From the NCBI RefSeq assembly GCF_004403185.1, contig NZ_SOHJ01000009.1, positions 1-64,000 of the forward strand: DNA of 64,000 bases, read 5' to 3'. Made by a program: the position numbers and the translations under genes. Source of the stretch: Cryobacterium suzukii (lineage in GTDB: Bacteria; Actinomycetota; Actinomycetes; Actinomycetales; Microbacteriaceae). Positions 31,877 through 41,026 of this stretch are shown piece by piece. Within the stretch, counting starts at the first letter, position 1; each line of letters opens with the position of its first letter. The notes beneath the pieces are model-generated. The model saw nothing but the letters and a program-made list of their open reading frames with translations. It searched no databases and was not told the DNA's origin.

Positions 31877-32596
31877 ATGGACACACACAACGAGCTCAAA
31901 CATGTCTGGGTGCGCCGGCAACTACAGGAATTGGTGGCCGGCCTGCGACCAGGAGACGCTCTAGTAGGTGAACGGCAACTTGAGGAACAATTCGGAGTTT
32001 CGCGCATCACGGTACGTCGCGCAATTTCCGACCTCGTGCACGACGGAGTTTTGGTGCGAGTCAGAGGAAAAGGAACGTTTGTTTCCCACGGAATGGTCCG
32101 CTCCACTTTGCACCTCGCCTCGTTCAACGAAGATATGAGGGCCGCTGGTTTTGAGCCCAGCACCCGCGTTATTTCCGCCACCACGGCGATCCCTCCAGAG
32201 GCAGCCGCCGAACATCTGGGTTTGACACCAGAAAGCACAGCCCACCACATCTGCAGATTGCGCCTGGGCAATGGCGCGCCGGTCAGCGTGGACGAATCGT
32301 GGCTGCCCATCCGGCTCCTACCCGATTTGCTGTCGGAAAACCTCGACGGATCTTTATACCGAATCCTTTCCGTCAGCGGCCACCCTGTCCAACGGGTGGA
32401 ACAAACAGTCGAAGCCGCTCCAGCATCGGAAACAATCGCTGCGCTACTGGACATCGAAGCAGGCGCCCCCGTTCTCCTCTTCCGTCGCCGTTCCTTCACT
32501 GGACCCGGCACGCCCATCGAATATTCAATTTCCACCTACCGCGCAGACCGATATCAAATATCCATGCAGTTGGAGGCGCCACTTCGAGCGGGGTAA
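31877..32596 (+). CDS. GntR family regulator with UTRA domain (DasR/NagR-like)
   Basis: This 239-residue regulator has an N-terminal winged helix (LVGERQLEEQFGVSRITVRRAISDLVHDGVLVRVRGKGTFV) and a UTRA effector domain that in DasR and NagR binds glucosamine-6-P or GlcNAc-6-P. The ATG at 31,877 follows GGAGAG by eight bases and lies four bases after the EIIA stop. By position it controls the divergent nag genes through the palindrome CTGGTTATAACCAG; in DasR-type systems the sugar phosphate releases the repressor. Confidence 0.9.
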   Translation: MDTHNELKHVWVRRQLQELVAGLRPGDALVGERQLEEQFGVSRITVRRAISDLVHDGVLVRVRGKGTFVSHGMVRSTLHLASFNEDMRAAGFEPSTRVISATTAIPPEAAAEHLGLTPESTAHHICRLRLGNGAPVSVDESWLPIRLLPDLLSENLDGSLYRILSVSGHPVQRVEQTVEAAPASETIAALLDIEAGAPVLLFRRRSFTGPGTPIEYSISTYRADRYQISMQLEAPLRAG

Positions 32597-32676
32597 TGCG
32601 GAAATAACCGTGCAGCCGTCGATGCGCCGGCGTTCCTGTGGACCAACGAGTACTGCGCCCGCGACGGTGTGACCGG

Positions 32677-33675
32677 TCAGGAGTTCTGGGCGAACGTGGC
32701 GTCTACGTAGTCGGCCTCTGGGATCGGGTCGGCGTAGACGATCGCACCGAGTTCCATCCACATGCGTTCCATCGCGGCGAGCTGTTCCGGCAGCGGCGCG
32801 AGGTCGGGCAGCCAACGGTACAGCGGCACAGCGGCCACCTGCTCGGCGGTCTGACCGGTCGCGGCACCAATGATGGCAAGATTCTCGTCGGTGTAACGGT
32901 CGTCGCCCTGCAGGTCCTGCGCGCCGCGGGTCAGCGCGGTGAAGAACTTCTGCGCGAGATCCGTTGCGGCGAAGTCTCCGCCGTAGACGACCCCGGTACC
33001 GGATGTCCCAGTGGGCGTGGTCCACAGGCTCACCGCGGTTCCGTCTTCAACGGGCATATTCCAGAACGGTGCCGAAGCGAATGCGGCGTCGATGCTGCCG
33101 TTGGCCAGCGCCGTCGGCATGTCCGGGTTGCCGAGTGTGACCAATTCCACATCGGTGATCGAGAGTCCGGCTTCTTCGAGCGCCATCCCCACGTAGAACG
33201 CTCCGGTTCCCCCGGCGCCGCCCGCGACGGCGACCTTGCGTCCTTCCAGATCAGCGACGTTGGTGATCGTCCCGTCATCAACGAGCGCCTTCGACGCGAT
33301 CAGGGCCGAAGGCGGTACTTCTTCGTCTCCGGCCGAGACTCCCATGGAGCCGACGACCTTGACGTTGAGACCGGTTTCGACCGCGCTAAACAGTCCGGCT
33401 GAGAAGCCGGAGACGACGACGTCGAGCTTGCCGCTCGCGGCGAGCGGTACGGCGTCCTGACCCGACTTGATCGCCTCGAGCTTGAGCGAGATTCCCTCGT
33501 CTTCGAAGTACCCCTTGGCGTCGGCCACGTAGAGCGGCGAGAAGATCGCCAGCTGAACATGCCCAACGTTCACAGTTTGCAGTTCACCTGACGCTGCCGG
33601 GGCATCCGTTGCAGCGCATCCCGACAGGACCAACCCGACCAGCGACACTGCTGCGACGATTTTCAGTTTCTTCAC
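32677..33675 (-). CDS. ABC transporter substrate-binding lipoprotein (nitrate/sulfonate type)
   Basis: This 332-residue exported lipoprotein has signal sequence KKLKIVAAVSLVGLVLSGCAA with lipobox LSGC, followed by an NrtA/SsuA/TauA-type binding fold (VNVGHVQLAIFSPLYVADAKGYFEDEGISLKL). The start is GTG at 33,675, with AAAGGA ten bases upstream; it overlaps the permease stop by four bases. An apparently larger frame upstream is not coding. With the permease and ATPase it forms a complete importer for a small anion such as a sulfonate, or for a pyrimidine-type compound; the ligand is unspecified. Confidence 0.88.
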   Translation of the reverse strand: MKKLKIVAAVSLVGLVLSGCAATDAPAASGELQTVNVGHVQLAIFSPLYVADAKGYFEDEGISLKLEAIKSGQDAVPLAASGKLDVVVSGFSAGLFSAVETGLNVKVVGSMGVSAGDEEVPPSALIASKALVDDGTITNVADLEGRKVAVAGGAGGTGAFYVGMALEEAGLSITDVELVTLGNPDMPTALANGSIDAAFASAPFWNMPVEDGTAVSLWTTPTGTSGTGVVYGGDFAATDLAQKFFTALTRGAQDLQGDDRYTDENLAIIGAATGQTAEQVAAVPLYRWLPDLAPLPEQLAAMERMWMELGAIVYADPIPEADYVDATFAQNS

Positions 33676-34535
33676 TTTTTCGTTTCCTTTTTCTTGGGGC
33701 TGTTCGAGTTGCGCCAGGGCAGGAGCGCCCGTTCCAGCAAAATAATGAGCCCGGTGACGACCGCGCCAATCACCGAGACGACGATCAGGCCGACGAACAT
33801 CGTGGCTGGCTGAAACAGCTGCCACGAGTTCCAGATGAGGTAGCCGAGACCGTTGTTCGATGCGACGAATTCCACCGCGGTGACGACGATCACGGACATG
33901 CCGGCGGCGACGCGCAGACCTGTCATGATTGCTGGTGCCGCGGCTGGCAGCAGCACGTTGACAAACAGGCGCACCCCGGTGGCTTTGTAGGCGCGGGCCG
34001 TTTCCAGAATGCGGGAGTCGATCTGCATAATGCCGGCCAGGGTGTTGATCTGCACCACGAAAAACACCGAGATGGCTACGGCGAGAATTTTCGGGGTTTC
34101 GGTGAGGCCGAAAATGAGCAGCAACAGCGGCAGGATGGCGATCTTCGGCAGCGCGTATAGAGCGGTGAAGGTCGGGCCGAGCGCTGCACGAATCGGCCGC
34201 ACGACGCCCATGATGAGCCCGGCAAACACGCCTAGAATCGAGCCGGCTATGAAACCGAAGGCGAGGCGACCGACCGTCGCCCAGATGTGCACGGCAAGGG
34301 AACCATCCGCCACCATCTCGGCGCCACGTTCGCCGATCGCGCTGGGTGGGCTGAACAGGCGCGCGTCGAGCACTCCCGTTGCTGCGGCGAGTTCCCACAG
34401 GGCGAGCAGCACGATCGGCGTAATGACGGCCAACCCGAGATCGCGGGCTCGAAGCCGCTGTTCCCGCTTAAATTCCTGATCGATCGCCTGGTCGAGTTCC
34501 GTGACGCGGCCAGAAATACCCTCTGTGACGGTCAT
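33672..34535 (-). CDS. ABC transporter permease (SsuC/TauC-like)
   Basis: This 287-residue membrane protein has six helices and the binding-protein-dependent transport signature LPAAAPAIMTGLRVAAGMSVIVVTAVEF near residue 190 (EAA loop). A cytosolic N-terminus rich in E, Q and R precedes the first helix. It overlaps the ATPase gene by four bases and the binding-protein gene by four bases: ATPase, permease and binding protein form one operon in that order. Confidence 0.9.
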   Translation of the reverse strand: MTVTEGISGRVTELDQAIDQEFKREQRLRARDLGLAVITPIVLLALWELAAATGVLDARLFSPPSAIGERGAEMVADGSLAVHIWATVGRLAFGFIAGSILGVFAGLIMGVVRPIRAALGPTFTALYALPKIAILPLLLLIFGLTETPKILAVAISVFFVVQINTLAGIMQIDSRILETARAYKATGVRLFVNVLLPAAAPAIMTGLRVAAGMSVIVVTAVEFVASNNGLGYLIWNSWQLFQPATMFVGLIVVSVIGAVVTGLIILLERALLPWRNSNSPKKKETKK

Positions 34536-35320
34536 TTGAAGCTCATCGAGGCTTGGACCTCATCGCGCAGCGATTCCCAGATGTCTTGCTTCATACGGGA
34601 AAACTCCCGGCTCGCTTCCATGGCGACGCTGCGCGGGCGACCGAACGGCACGTCGATGATTTCCTTCACTCTGCCCGGCCGCGCGGACATGACGACGATC
34701 TGGTCGCCGAGCAGCAGCGCTTCCTCAATCGAGTGAGTGACCAGCACCACGGTCTTACGCTCGACCTCCCACAGCCGCACGAGCTGCTCCTGCATCAAAA
34801 TGCGGGTTTGGGCATCGAGCGCGCCGAGCGGTTCGTCCATCAGTAATGACGGCGAACCGGTCGCGAACGCCCGAGCGATGGCGATGCGCTGGCGCATCCC
34901 GCCGGAGAGCTGGTGCGGGTAGGAGCGTTCGAAGCCGGTCAGGCCGACTTCGGCGATCCAGCGGCGGGCTTCGCTTTCGCGTTCCTTTTTCGATACCGAC
35001 GCCATTTTCTGACCAAATGCCACGTTTTCGAGCACGTTGAACCACGGAAATACGCCGTGTTCCTGAAACACAAAGGCGGAGCGCGGCACCCGGGTCTGCT
35101 CGAAGTTGATCTGCACGTCACCCGACGTGGGTGTCTCGAGGTCACCCAGAATACGCAACAGCGTGGACTTGCCGCATCCGCTTGGCCCGACAATGCAGGT
35201 AAACGAGCCTTTCTTGAGGTTGAGGTTGATATCGCTCAGGGCATGCACCTGCCCGATGCCACCGAAGACTTTGGAGAGGTGGCGTACGACAAAGGCATCT
35301 TTGCCTACGGTGTCGGTCAT
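34532..35320 (-). CDS. ABC transporter ATP-binding protein (SsuB/TauB-like)
   Basis: This 262-residue ATPase has Walker [11 protein letters not shown]-loop [21 protein letters not shown], signature [16 protein letters not shown], Walker [13 protein letters not shown] and the H-loop [15 protein letters not shown]. That set is characteristic of nitrate/sulfonate importers. The frame is open to 35,461, but the ATG at 35,320 has AGGAC six bases upstream and starts a normal N-terminus. It is the first gene of the ABC operon. Confidence 0.92.
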   Translation of the reverse strand: MTDTVGKDAFVVRHLSKVFGGIGQVHALSDINLNLKKGSFTCIVGPSGCGKSTLLRILGDLETPTSGDVQINFEQTRVPRSAFVFQEHGVFPWFNVLENVAFGQKMASVSKKERESEARRWIAEVGLTGFERSYPHQLSGGMRQRIAIARAFATGSPSLLMDEPLGALDAQTRILMQEQLVRLWEVERKTVVLVTHSIEEALLLGDQIVVMSARPGRVKEIIDVPFGRPRSVAMEASREFSRMKQDIWESLRDEVQASMSFK

Positions 35321-35387
35321 TGCTGGTCCTGTCTGTGTAGCGAATCCCGATGTAACGGCGTGGAGAATGGCCGCTGAAACGTGCGGT

Positions 35388-35627
35388 TGGGGACGAGCTG
35401 AAAATGCCGCCGATGTAGGCGCGATCCCAGTCGGAAGCCAGGAGCGACGGGTCTGTGTCACTGGCAGCGAACATCCGCTCGGCGAAACGTTCGGAATCGT
35501 CCTCGGGCCTAAAGCCTATTGCAGCGTCGCCCTCTGCGTTGAGATACCCCCGGTGTTCGCCGAAACTCCTCAGATCGTGCGAAAATCCGGGTTGGGAAAT
35601 TGCAGACAGGCGTCGAGCCGATGGCAC
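35388..35627 (-). pseudogene. C-terminal remnant of an NAD-dependent epimerase/dehydrogenase
   Basis: This minus-strand frame reads SHDLRSFGEHRGYLNAEGD, then AAIGFRPEDDSERFAERMFA and DWDRAYIGG. The IGFRPEDDSERFA block resembles the LGYRPQDNAEKFA end of uronate-dehydrogenase-like NAD-dependent epimerases. Nothing upstream encodes the Rossmann domain, and the frame continues into the ABC ATPase without a proper end. It fills most of the 387-base gap 35,321-35,707. Identification rests on one short block. Confidence 0.35.
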
Positions 35628-35707
35628 ACACGGCCGGTTGCGATGGAGGTGCCCGTCATCAGCAGCGCGGCGCAGGCGTGCCCACTCGGATCGGTCTGCT
35701 CCTGAGG

Positions 35708-35926
35708 TTAGGTGGGCTCTTCCTCGTTTGCGACCGTCTCAATCCAGTCGACGTCGTCGTCGGACAGGTAGACGCCGGATTGTTCGCTCTCTCTGTCGGT
35801 GGCGACTTCTCCGCCGGCCCGCGTGATTTCGCCCACGAGCTCCGGCGGCACGGTATCGCCGTTGTTTTGTATCAGCCACTGGCGAGTCGACGGTGTCAGC
35901 TTGGGCCACCACAACTCAATATTCAT
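35708..35926 (-). CDS. Conserved hypothetical small protein
   Basis: This 72-residue acidic protein begins MNIELWWPKLTPSTRQWLIQ and ends ELSDDDVDWIETVANEEE-like; I recall similar small proteins in Microbacteriaceae, all without assigned function. It has no membrane segment or metal motif. The longer open frame to 36,190 has no recognisable content; the ATG at 35,926 (or 35,935) begins the conserved part. It lies between the epimerase remnant and the divergent gene at 36,109. Confidence 0.6.
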   Translation of the reverse strand: MNIELWWPKLTPSTRQWLIQNNGDTVPPELVGEITRAGGEVATDRESEQSGVYLSDDDVDWIETVANEEEPT

Positions 35927-36108
35927 AGGACGCATTCTGCCATACCTGCCGCTGCTGCGCGACGGCTCGCGTGGCATCCGCTCCATCAGTATTGAGCGGC
36001 GCGTTACCAAGCAAGCGCCGGACTGTTCGACGCGTGTCTCCTGTCGATGGAAGGGCGACCCGAGCGCACGCTGCTGGAGGAGCATTCCGTGGTCGATAAA
36101 CTTTGGGT

Positions 36109-36879
36109 ATGTCAGACCAGCACTTCGCGCAGGATGAAACCCTGCGCCTGCCGACCATCCAGTTTCGCGTCGTTCTCGATCTGGGCCCACGGCTCGCCGC
36201 AGCCGTCACCCTGCCGGTGGAGTTGGCACACCCGGACCTGTTCGCCGACCGCGACGATGAAGGCGGAGCGCTCAACCTGTCGATCGACTTCGACAGTGGC
36301 CAACTGCACGTGCTGCTCGACGAGGCCGGGCCCAGCTTTCACTACCACGGCACGAACGACCCGTCCGAGAGCCCGTGGCCGGCCGATCAGACCGAAAAAT
36401 TACTGGAGTGGGCGCTCATTCTGGTGCAGGAGATCGACGCCCTCGATGAACTGCTCGACTCGATCTTTGAGGCCGCCGAGTGGCTCGAGCAGGGGTTCAC
36501 ACTCTACGTTCCGGAGACTGAACCGACCCAGCTCGAACTGATTGAAGTCGGAATAATCGGCGAGCTACTGACACTGCCGTGGCTCGGCTCCGGGCGCGTC
36601 GACCACGAGCATGTCGAGGGGGACAACCACCCGATCGCCCTGCTGTGGAATATGAACAACGACGACCCCGACACGCCGATCGCCCGCGCCTGGCTCGACC
36701 TGGAGACCGGCGAGCCGCGAACGGCCGCCGAGCCGGGGGTGGACTGGAAGGCCGTCGCTATGAGCGAAGACGAGGTTCTGGAGTGGCTCGTCGGCATTTA
36801 CACGAACCACCACGTGGCCCCGACACCCGAGGCGCAGATTATGCGGGCGGCGCTGGAACGCCTCGGTGGCATTCGCTAA
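36109..36879 (+). CDS. Conserved hypothetical acidic protein
   Basis: This 256-residue soluble protein is rich in acidic and aromatic residues (FDSGQLHVLLDEAGPSFHYH, WNMNNDDPDTPIARAW). No catalytic motif or known domain is evident to me. The ATG at 36,109 is preferred over a TTG two codons upstream. TAAACT at 36,097-36,102 could be a -10 box six bases before the ATG, which would make the mRNA leaderless. Its immediate neighbours give no clue. Confidence 0.65.
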   Translation: MSDQHFAQDETLRLPTIQFRVVLDLGPRLAAAVTLPVELAHPDLFADRDDEGGALNLSIDFDSGQLHVLLDEAGPSFHYHGTNDPSESPWPADQTEKLLEWALILVQEIDALDELLDSIFEAAEWLEQGFTLYVPETEPTQLELIEVGIIGELLTLPWLGSGRVDHEHVEGDNHPIALLWNMNNDDPDTPIARAWLDLETGEPRTAAEPGVDWKAVAMSEDEVLEWLVGIYTNHHVAPTPEAQIMRAALERLGGIR

Positions 36880-36974
36880 GCCGGCTCTGATAGTTTGCGG
36901 CTGGTTATTCCCGACCTGGCGCACTGGCGGTCGGGCTGGCGGCGGGCCTCTGTGTCCCACGCAGCCGTGCACCG

Positions 36975-37985
36975 TTAGCGCGAGCTCGGTGCCCTGGCCA
37001 GCGCTGCGAGCAGACGTTCAAGGGGGCCCTTGCCCAGAAAATACCGCCACAGGCTGGCGCCGATGAAGGTGAGCAGCAGCATTCCGATCAGCAGTGGCCA
37101 GCCCGGATAGTTGATTTCGGCGCCGCCGGCGATAACGGCCAGGGCGAGAATCTGCACGGTGTAGACGGTCAGTGCCATCGATCCGGTCGCCCCGACCTGC
37201 CAGAAGATCACGCGCAGCGCACGCCCCACGGACCGCCGCTGAACTGCGGTGAGCCAGAGCAACGCTCCAATGATCGCGACCGCGACCCCGCCGGAGCCGA
37301 TCACCTCGGCGATCGATCCGGAATGGGCCGCGGAGCTAACCCCCGGGATCACGATGGCCGCGCCGTAGCCGGCGACGGCCGCTGCTGTTCCGACACCGAC
37401 GAGGGTCACCTGGGTTTTCGCCCGGCCCAGATCGGAGCGCGCGATGATGAGGCCCGCGATCAGGAACGGCATCCAGATGAGCACCGGGTAGGTGCCGTTC
37501 AGAAAGAAGTAGTCGACGAAGTAGCTGACCGGCGGTGCAGCGGCATCCACTTCACCCTGAGCGGCGCCGAGCCACGGAGCGCCGAACAGGAAGACGACGC
37601 CGATCAGGCCGAGCATCCAGCGGCGCAAAAACAGCATCGGAATCAGCAGCAGAAACATAAGGGCGTAGAAGTGCAGAATGACGGCAACGCCGCTGTGCAG
37701 GCTGGCCAGCACGACGCCGAGCAGAAACAGGATTAGCGCGCGCACCACGATGCCTCGTACCCGGTCGGAGCGCTGGCCGCGCAAGAGCGGATGCTGCGAC
37801 CCGGTCATGATTCCGAGCGACACCCCGGCCAGGGTCGCGAACAAAATCGACGAACGCCCGTCGACGAGCAGCTCGGCATCGCCCACGCGCGGGATGGCAT
37901 GCGCGACGAACATGCCGATGATCGCCACGCCCCTGGCGATGTCGATGGCGACGACCCGCTCGCTCGCATCGGCCCTGTTGTGCAT
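36975..37985 (-). CDS. DUF418/DUF1624-type membrane protein (acyltransferase-like)
   Basis: This 336-residue protein has about ten membrane helices and opens with RVVAIDIARGVAIIGMFVAHAI, the heparan-alpha-glucosaminide acetyltransferase-like signature (R-x-x-x-x-D-x-x-R-G-x-A). The C-terminal half (WQVGATGSMALTVYTVQILAL ... LWRYFLGKGPLERLLAAL) is typical of DUF418. Such proteins may transfer acyl groups across the membrane to envelope sugars; none has a proven role in this lineage. It stands alone, divergent from the carnitine region. Confidence 0.83.
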   Translation of the reverse strand: MHNRADASERVVAIDIARGVAIIGMFVAHAIPRVGDAELLVDGRSSILFATLAGVSLGIMTGSQHPLLRGQRSDRVRGIVVRALILFLLGVVLASLHSGVAVILHFYALMFLLLIPMLFLRRWMLGLIGVVFLFGAPWLGAAQGEVDAAAPPVSYFVDYFFLNGTYPVLIWMPFLIAGLIIARSDLGRAKTQVTLVGVGTAAAVAGYGAAIVIPGVSSAAHSGSIAEVIGSGGVAVAIIGALLWLTAVQRRSVGRALRVIFWQVGATGSMALTVYTVQILALAVIAGGAEINYPGWPLLIGMLLLTFIGASLWRYFLGKGPLERLLAALARAPSSR

Positions 37986-38052
37986 GAAAACAGGCTACGG
38001 GTTTCCGCGGCAAATCACGCGGGAGGGTTCGCGCTTTCGGTCACGGTGCCGA

Positions 38053-38187
38053 TCATTTCCGGGCCAGCGTGATTGTCGGGTGCAGCCGGGCGAGCACCAC
38101 CCGAAACAGCTCACGGCTGAAGAGGGTGCTCACGGCGCGTTCCACCGTGGCGCCACGCAGCAAAAAGCGGCCGAGTTGATTGCCCAC
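38053..38187 (-). other. Small ORF of 44 codons, possible remnant
   Basis: From GTG 38,187 the minus strand reads a basic, helical peptide: GNQLGRFLLRGATVERAV, then STLFSRELFRVVLARLHPTI and TLARK. The composition looks coding, but there is no good ribosome-binding site and the frame is closed by a stop a few codons upstream. It may be a small protein or the decayed end of a larger gene. It lies between the DUF418 gene and the XRE-TetR regulator. Confidence 0.3.
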
Positions 38188-38228
38188 CTGAATTGCGTAA
38201 ATCGCAAGTTTGAGTTAGTGTCGGTCAA

Positions 38229-39116
38229 ATGCAATCGCAAGAAGAAGGCGCCGTTCAGGCCGACTACCGAGCGGCGCTCCTGGTGCGGGTGCGCACCGCC
38301 ATTCGTGATTCCGGCCTCGCCCAGCGCGACGTCGCCCGCCATATCGGCATCGACGAAACGAAGCTGTCCAAAGCGCTCAAGGGCACCCGACGGTTTCGCC
38401 CGGACGAGCTGACCCAGCTCGCCACCGCCGCCGGTGTGACCGTTAATTGGCTATTATCGGGCACCGACGACGCCGTGGGAGTGTCGGCCGTGCCGGCCGC
38501 GATAATTCTGCCAACCCGCCACCGCGAAGACAGTGGCCACGCCCAGAAGCGCCGGAACATCGTCGAAAAGGCGTGGTGGTTGTTCGCCGAGCGCGGCTAT
38601 TCCTCGGTGCGCATCGCCGATATTGCAGCTGCCAGCGGCACGAGCGACAGTACCGTGCACTACTACTTTCGCACCAAGCGCGAGATCTTCGCCGAAACAC
38701 TTCGCTACTCGGTCAAGCTCGCCTTCGACCGCCAGATCGCCGAGCTGCACCTGTTTCCGAACCCGATCGACCGCCTCAAGCGCCTCGCCTTTCTGCAACT
38801 GCCTGCCGGAGAGCGTGGCCACGCCGAGATGTCGATCTGGCTGCAGACCTGGGCCGAAGCCGCTGTGGACCCGGCCGGGCGCCAGGGGCACGCGCAGAGC
38901 TACCGCCGCTGGTCGCAAACCGTGCATGACATCATCGTCGACGGTCAGCACGGCGGATGCTTCATCGCGGCCGACGCCGACGAGCTCACCCAGCACCTCA
39001 CCGCAATCATCGACGGCCTGATCATCAAGGTGCTTACCGGAATGCTGACTTCGGATCAGATGTATGCGCACATCGAAAAATTCATCGACCGCACGGTCGT
39101 GACCCCAATTTCCTGA
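38229..39116 (+). CDS. XRE-TetR fusion transcriptional regulator
   Basis: This 295-residue protein carries two different DNA-binding domains. Residues about 15-75 form an XRE/Cro helix-turn-helix ([32 protein letters not shown]). Residues about 105-160 form a TetR helix-turn-helix ([47 protein letters not shown]), followed by a BetI-like ligand domain ([17 protein letters not shown]). It precedes the carnitine catabolic genes by 40 bases on the same strand and is very likely their regulator. TetR proteins with an added XRE domain are uncommon. Confidence 0.87.
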   Translation: MQSQEEGAVQADYRAALLVRVRTAIRDSGLAQRDVARHIGIDETKLSKALKGTRRFRPDELTQLATAAGVTVNWLLSGTDDAVGVSAVPAAIILPTRHREDSGHAQKRRNIVEKAWWLFAERGYSSVRIADIAAASGTSDSTVHYYFRTKREIFAETLRYSVKLAFDRQIAELHLFPNPIDRLKRLAFLQLPAGERGHAEMSIWLQTWAEAAVDPAGRQGHAQSYRRWSQTVHDIIVDGQHGGCFIAADADELTQHLTAIIDGLIIKVLTGMLTSDQMYAHIEKFIDRTVVTPIS

Positions 39117-39156
39117 ACCGCCTCGCCACGTACAGCACCACAGAAATGAGCTCCAC

Positions 39157-40044
39157 ATGAACAAGAAGGTCATCGTCACCTGCGCCGTCACCGGCGCCGG
39201 TGACACCACGGGCAAGAGCGAACACGTTCCGGTCACTCCCGACGAGATTGCAGCGGATGCTGTAGCGGCGGCCCGCGCCGGAGCATCCGTTGTGCATATT
39301 CACGTTCGCGACGTAGTGACCAAGCAGAGTTCACGAGATGTGGCCTTGTACCGCGAGGTCGTGCGCCTGATCAAGGCGAGTGACGTTGACCCGGTCATCA
39401 ACCTGACCGCCGGCATGGGCGGCGACCTCGTGCTCGACCCGTCGAATCCGACCCGGCAGCTGCCGGGCACCGACCTGGTCAGCGGCCTTGAACGGCTCGC
39501 CCACGTCGAAGAGTTGCGCCCGGAGATCTGCACGATCGACATGGGCACGCTCAACTTCGGTGAAGGCAGCAACGTCTACATATCCACCCCCGACATGCTG
39601 CGCGAGGGTGCCGCCCGCATTCAGGAGCTCGGCGTCAAGCCCGAAATGGAGATCTTCGACACGGGCAACCTCTGGTTCGCCAACGTGCTCGTAGCGGAAG
39701 GCCTGATTAGCCCGCCGCCGCTGTACCAACTGTGCATGGGCATTCCCTACGGCGCCCCTGCCGATCCCGGCCTGCTACAGGCCATGGTCAACATGCTGCC
39801 AGCTGGCGCGAACTTCACTTCGTTCGGAATCGGCCGCAATCAGTTGCCCTGGGTCGCCCAGTCGGTACTGCTCGGCGGCCACGTGCGGGTCGGCCTAGAG
39901 GACAACCTGTACCTCGCCAAGGGGGTCAAGGCCACCAATGTGCAACTGACCGAACGGGCTATTGCCATTGTGCACGACCTCGGCAAAAGCGTCGCCTCTC
40001 CCGACGAAGCCCGTGACATTCTTCAGCTCGACCGAAAGGCCTAA
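39157..40044 (+). CDS. Beta-keto acid cleavage enzyme (BKACE), dehydrocarnitine type
   Basis: This 295-residue TIM-barrel protein of the BKACE (DUF849) family has [25 protein letters not shown] N-terminus, the zinc ligands in [20 protein letters not shown] and the late [16 protein letters not shown] with the remaining ligand. Members condense a beta-keto acid with acetyl-CoA. Next to carnitine dehydrogenase the substrate is most likely 3-dehydrocarnitine, giving acetoacetate and betainyl-CoA. It is first in the enzyme operon, four bases before the dehydrogenase gene. Confidence 0.9.
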   Translation: MNKKVIVTCAVTGAGDTTGKSEHVPVTPDEIAADAVAAARAGASVVHIHVRDVVTKQSSRDVALYREVVRLIKASDVDPVINLTAGMGGDLVLDPSNPTRQLPGTDLVSGLERLAHVEELRPEICTIDMGTLNFGEGSNVYISTPDMLREGAARIQELGVKPEMEIFDTGNLWFANVLVAEGLISPPPLYQLCMGIPYGAPADPGLLQAMVNMLPAGANFTSFGIGRNQLPWVAQSVLLGGHVRVGLEDNLYLAKGVKATNVQLTERAIAIVHDLGKSVASPDEARDILQLDRKA

Positions 40045-40048
40045 CACC

Positions 40049-41026
40049 ATGACCGACTTCACCAGTGAAACGGATGCCCGCGGCCGCGTCGCCGACGTGC
40101 GCACCATCGCCTGCATCGGCGCCGGAACCATCGGTGCCGGCTGGGCCGCGTATTTTCTGGCCAAGGGCTACTACGTGCGGGTCTGGGACCCTGCTCCGGG
40201 CGCCGCCCCCAAGGTGCGCCAGCTCATCGACGCCGCCTGGCCGGCGCTGACCCAGCTGGGCCTCGCCGAGGGCGCGTCGCCCGACAACTTCACCGTGCAC
40301 ACCGACATTGCCGAAGCCGTCGCCGGCGTGGGATTCGTGCAGGAGAGTGCTCCGGAGGTGCTCGAGCTCAAGCAGAACCTTCTGGCCGATATTGACGCGG
40401 CCACCGCCGACGGTGTCGTGATCGCCTCCTCCACCTCGGGCTACAGCATGACCGATATGGCCACACGGGCCACAACCCCGAGCCGGCTGGTGGTCGGGCA
40501 TCCGTTCAACCCGCCTTATTTGATTCCACTGGTCGAGGTGGTCGGTGGCGAGGCCACGAGTGCCGCCGCAGTGCAGTGGGCCGCCGACTTTTACGAGTAC
40601 ATCGGCAAATCCGTGATCAAGATGGACCGTGAGGTGCCCGGCTTCATCGCCAACCGCCTGCAGGAAGCGCTCTGGCGCGAGGCCCTGCACATGATCGACA
40701 ACGGCGAAGCGACCGTCGAGCAGATCGACCGTTCGATCACCGACGGCCCCGGTCTGCGCTGGCCGATCCACGGCCCGATGACCACCTTCCACCTCGCCGG
40801 CGGCCAGGGCGGCATGCGCCACATGCTGGAACACTTCGGCCCGTCGCTGAAATCGCCGTGGACCCGGCTCGAGGCTCCCGAACTCACCGACGAGCTGCGC
40901 GAAGCCGTCATCGCGGGCGTCGACGCTGCCGAAGAGCGCTCGGTCAACGACCTTATTATTGAACGCGACGCCGCCATCATCGCCGTGCGGAACGTGATCG
41001 ACGAGATCAAGGGACGCCGGGCATGA
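40049..41026 (+). CDS. L-carnitine dehydrogenase (3-hydroxyacyl-CoA dehydrogenase family)
   Basis: This 325-residue NAD-dependent dehydrogenase has the nucleotide loop ACIGAGTIGAGWAAYF, the catalytic region GHPFNPPYLIPLVEVVGGEATS and IGKSVIKMDREVPGFIANRLQEALWREAL. It oxidises L-carnitine to 3-dehydrocarnitine. The frame extends 29 codons upstream into the BKACE gene; the ATG at 40,049 starts five bases after the BKACE stop. It overlaps the thioesterase gene by four bases. The gene order BKACE, dehydrogenase, thioesterase is the known carnitine-to-betaine route. Confidence 0.9.
   Translation: MTDFTSETDARGRVADVRTIACIGAGTIGAGWAAYFLAKGYYVRVWDPAPGAAPKVRQLIDAAWPALTQLGLAEGASPDNFTVHTDIAEAVAGVGFVQESAPEVLELKQNLLADIDAATADGVVIASSTSGYSMTDMATRATTPSRLVVGHPFNPPYLIPLVEVVGGEATSAAAVQWAADFYEYIGKSVIKMDREVPGFIANRLQEALWREALHMIDNGEATVEQIDRSITDGPGLRWPIHGPMTTFHLAGGQGGMRHMLEHFGPSLKSPWTRLEAPELTDELREAVIAGVDAAEERSVNDLIIERDAAIIAVRNVIDEIKGRRA

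Noticed and set aside
33676..34398. N-terminal extension of the substrate-binding protein frame into the permease gene.
   Set aside because: The extension is low-complexity Arg/His-rich sequence antisense in frame to a clear permease; the signal peptide begins at GTG 33,675.
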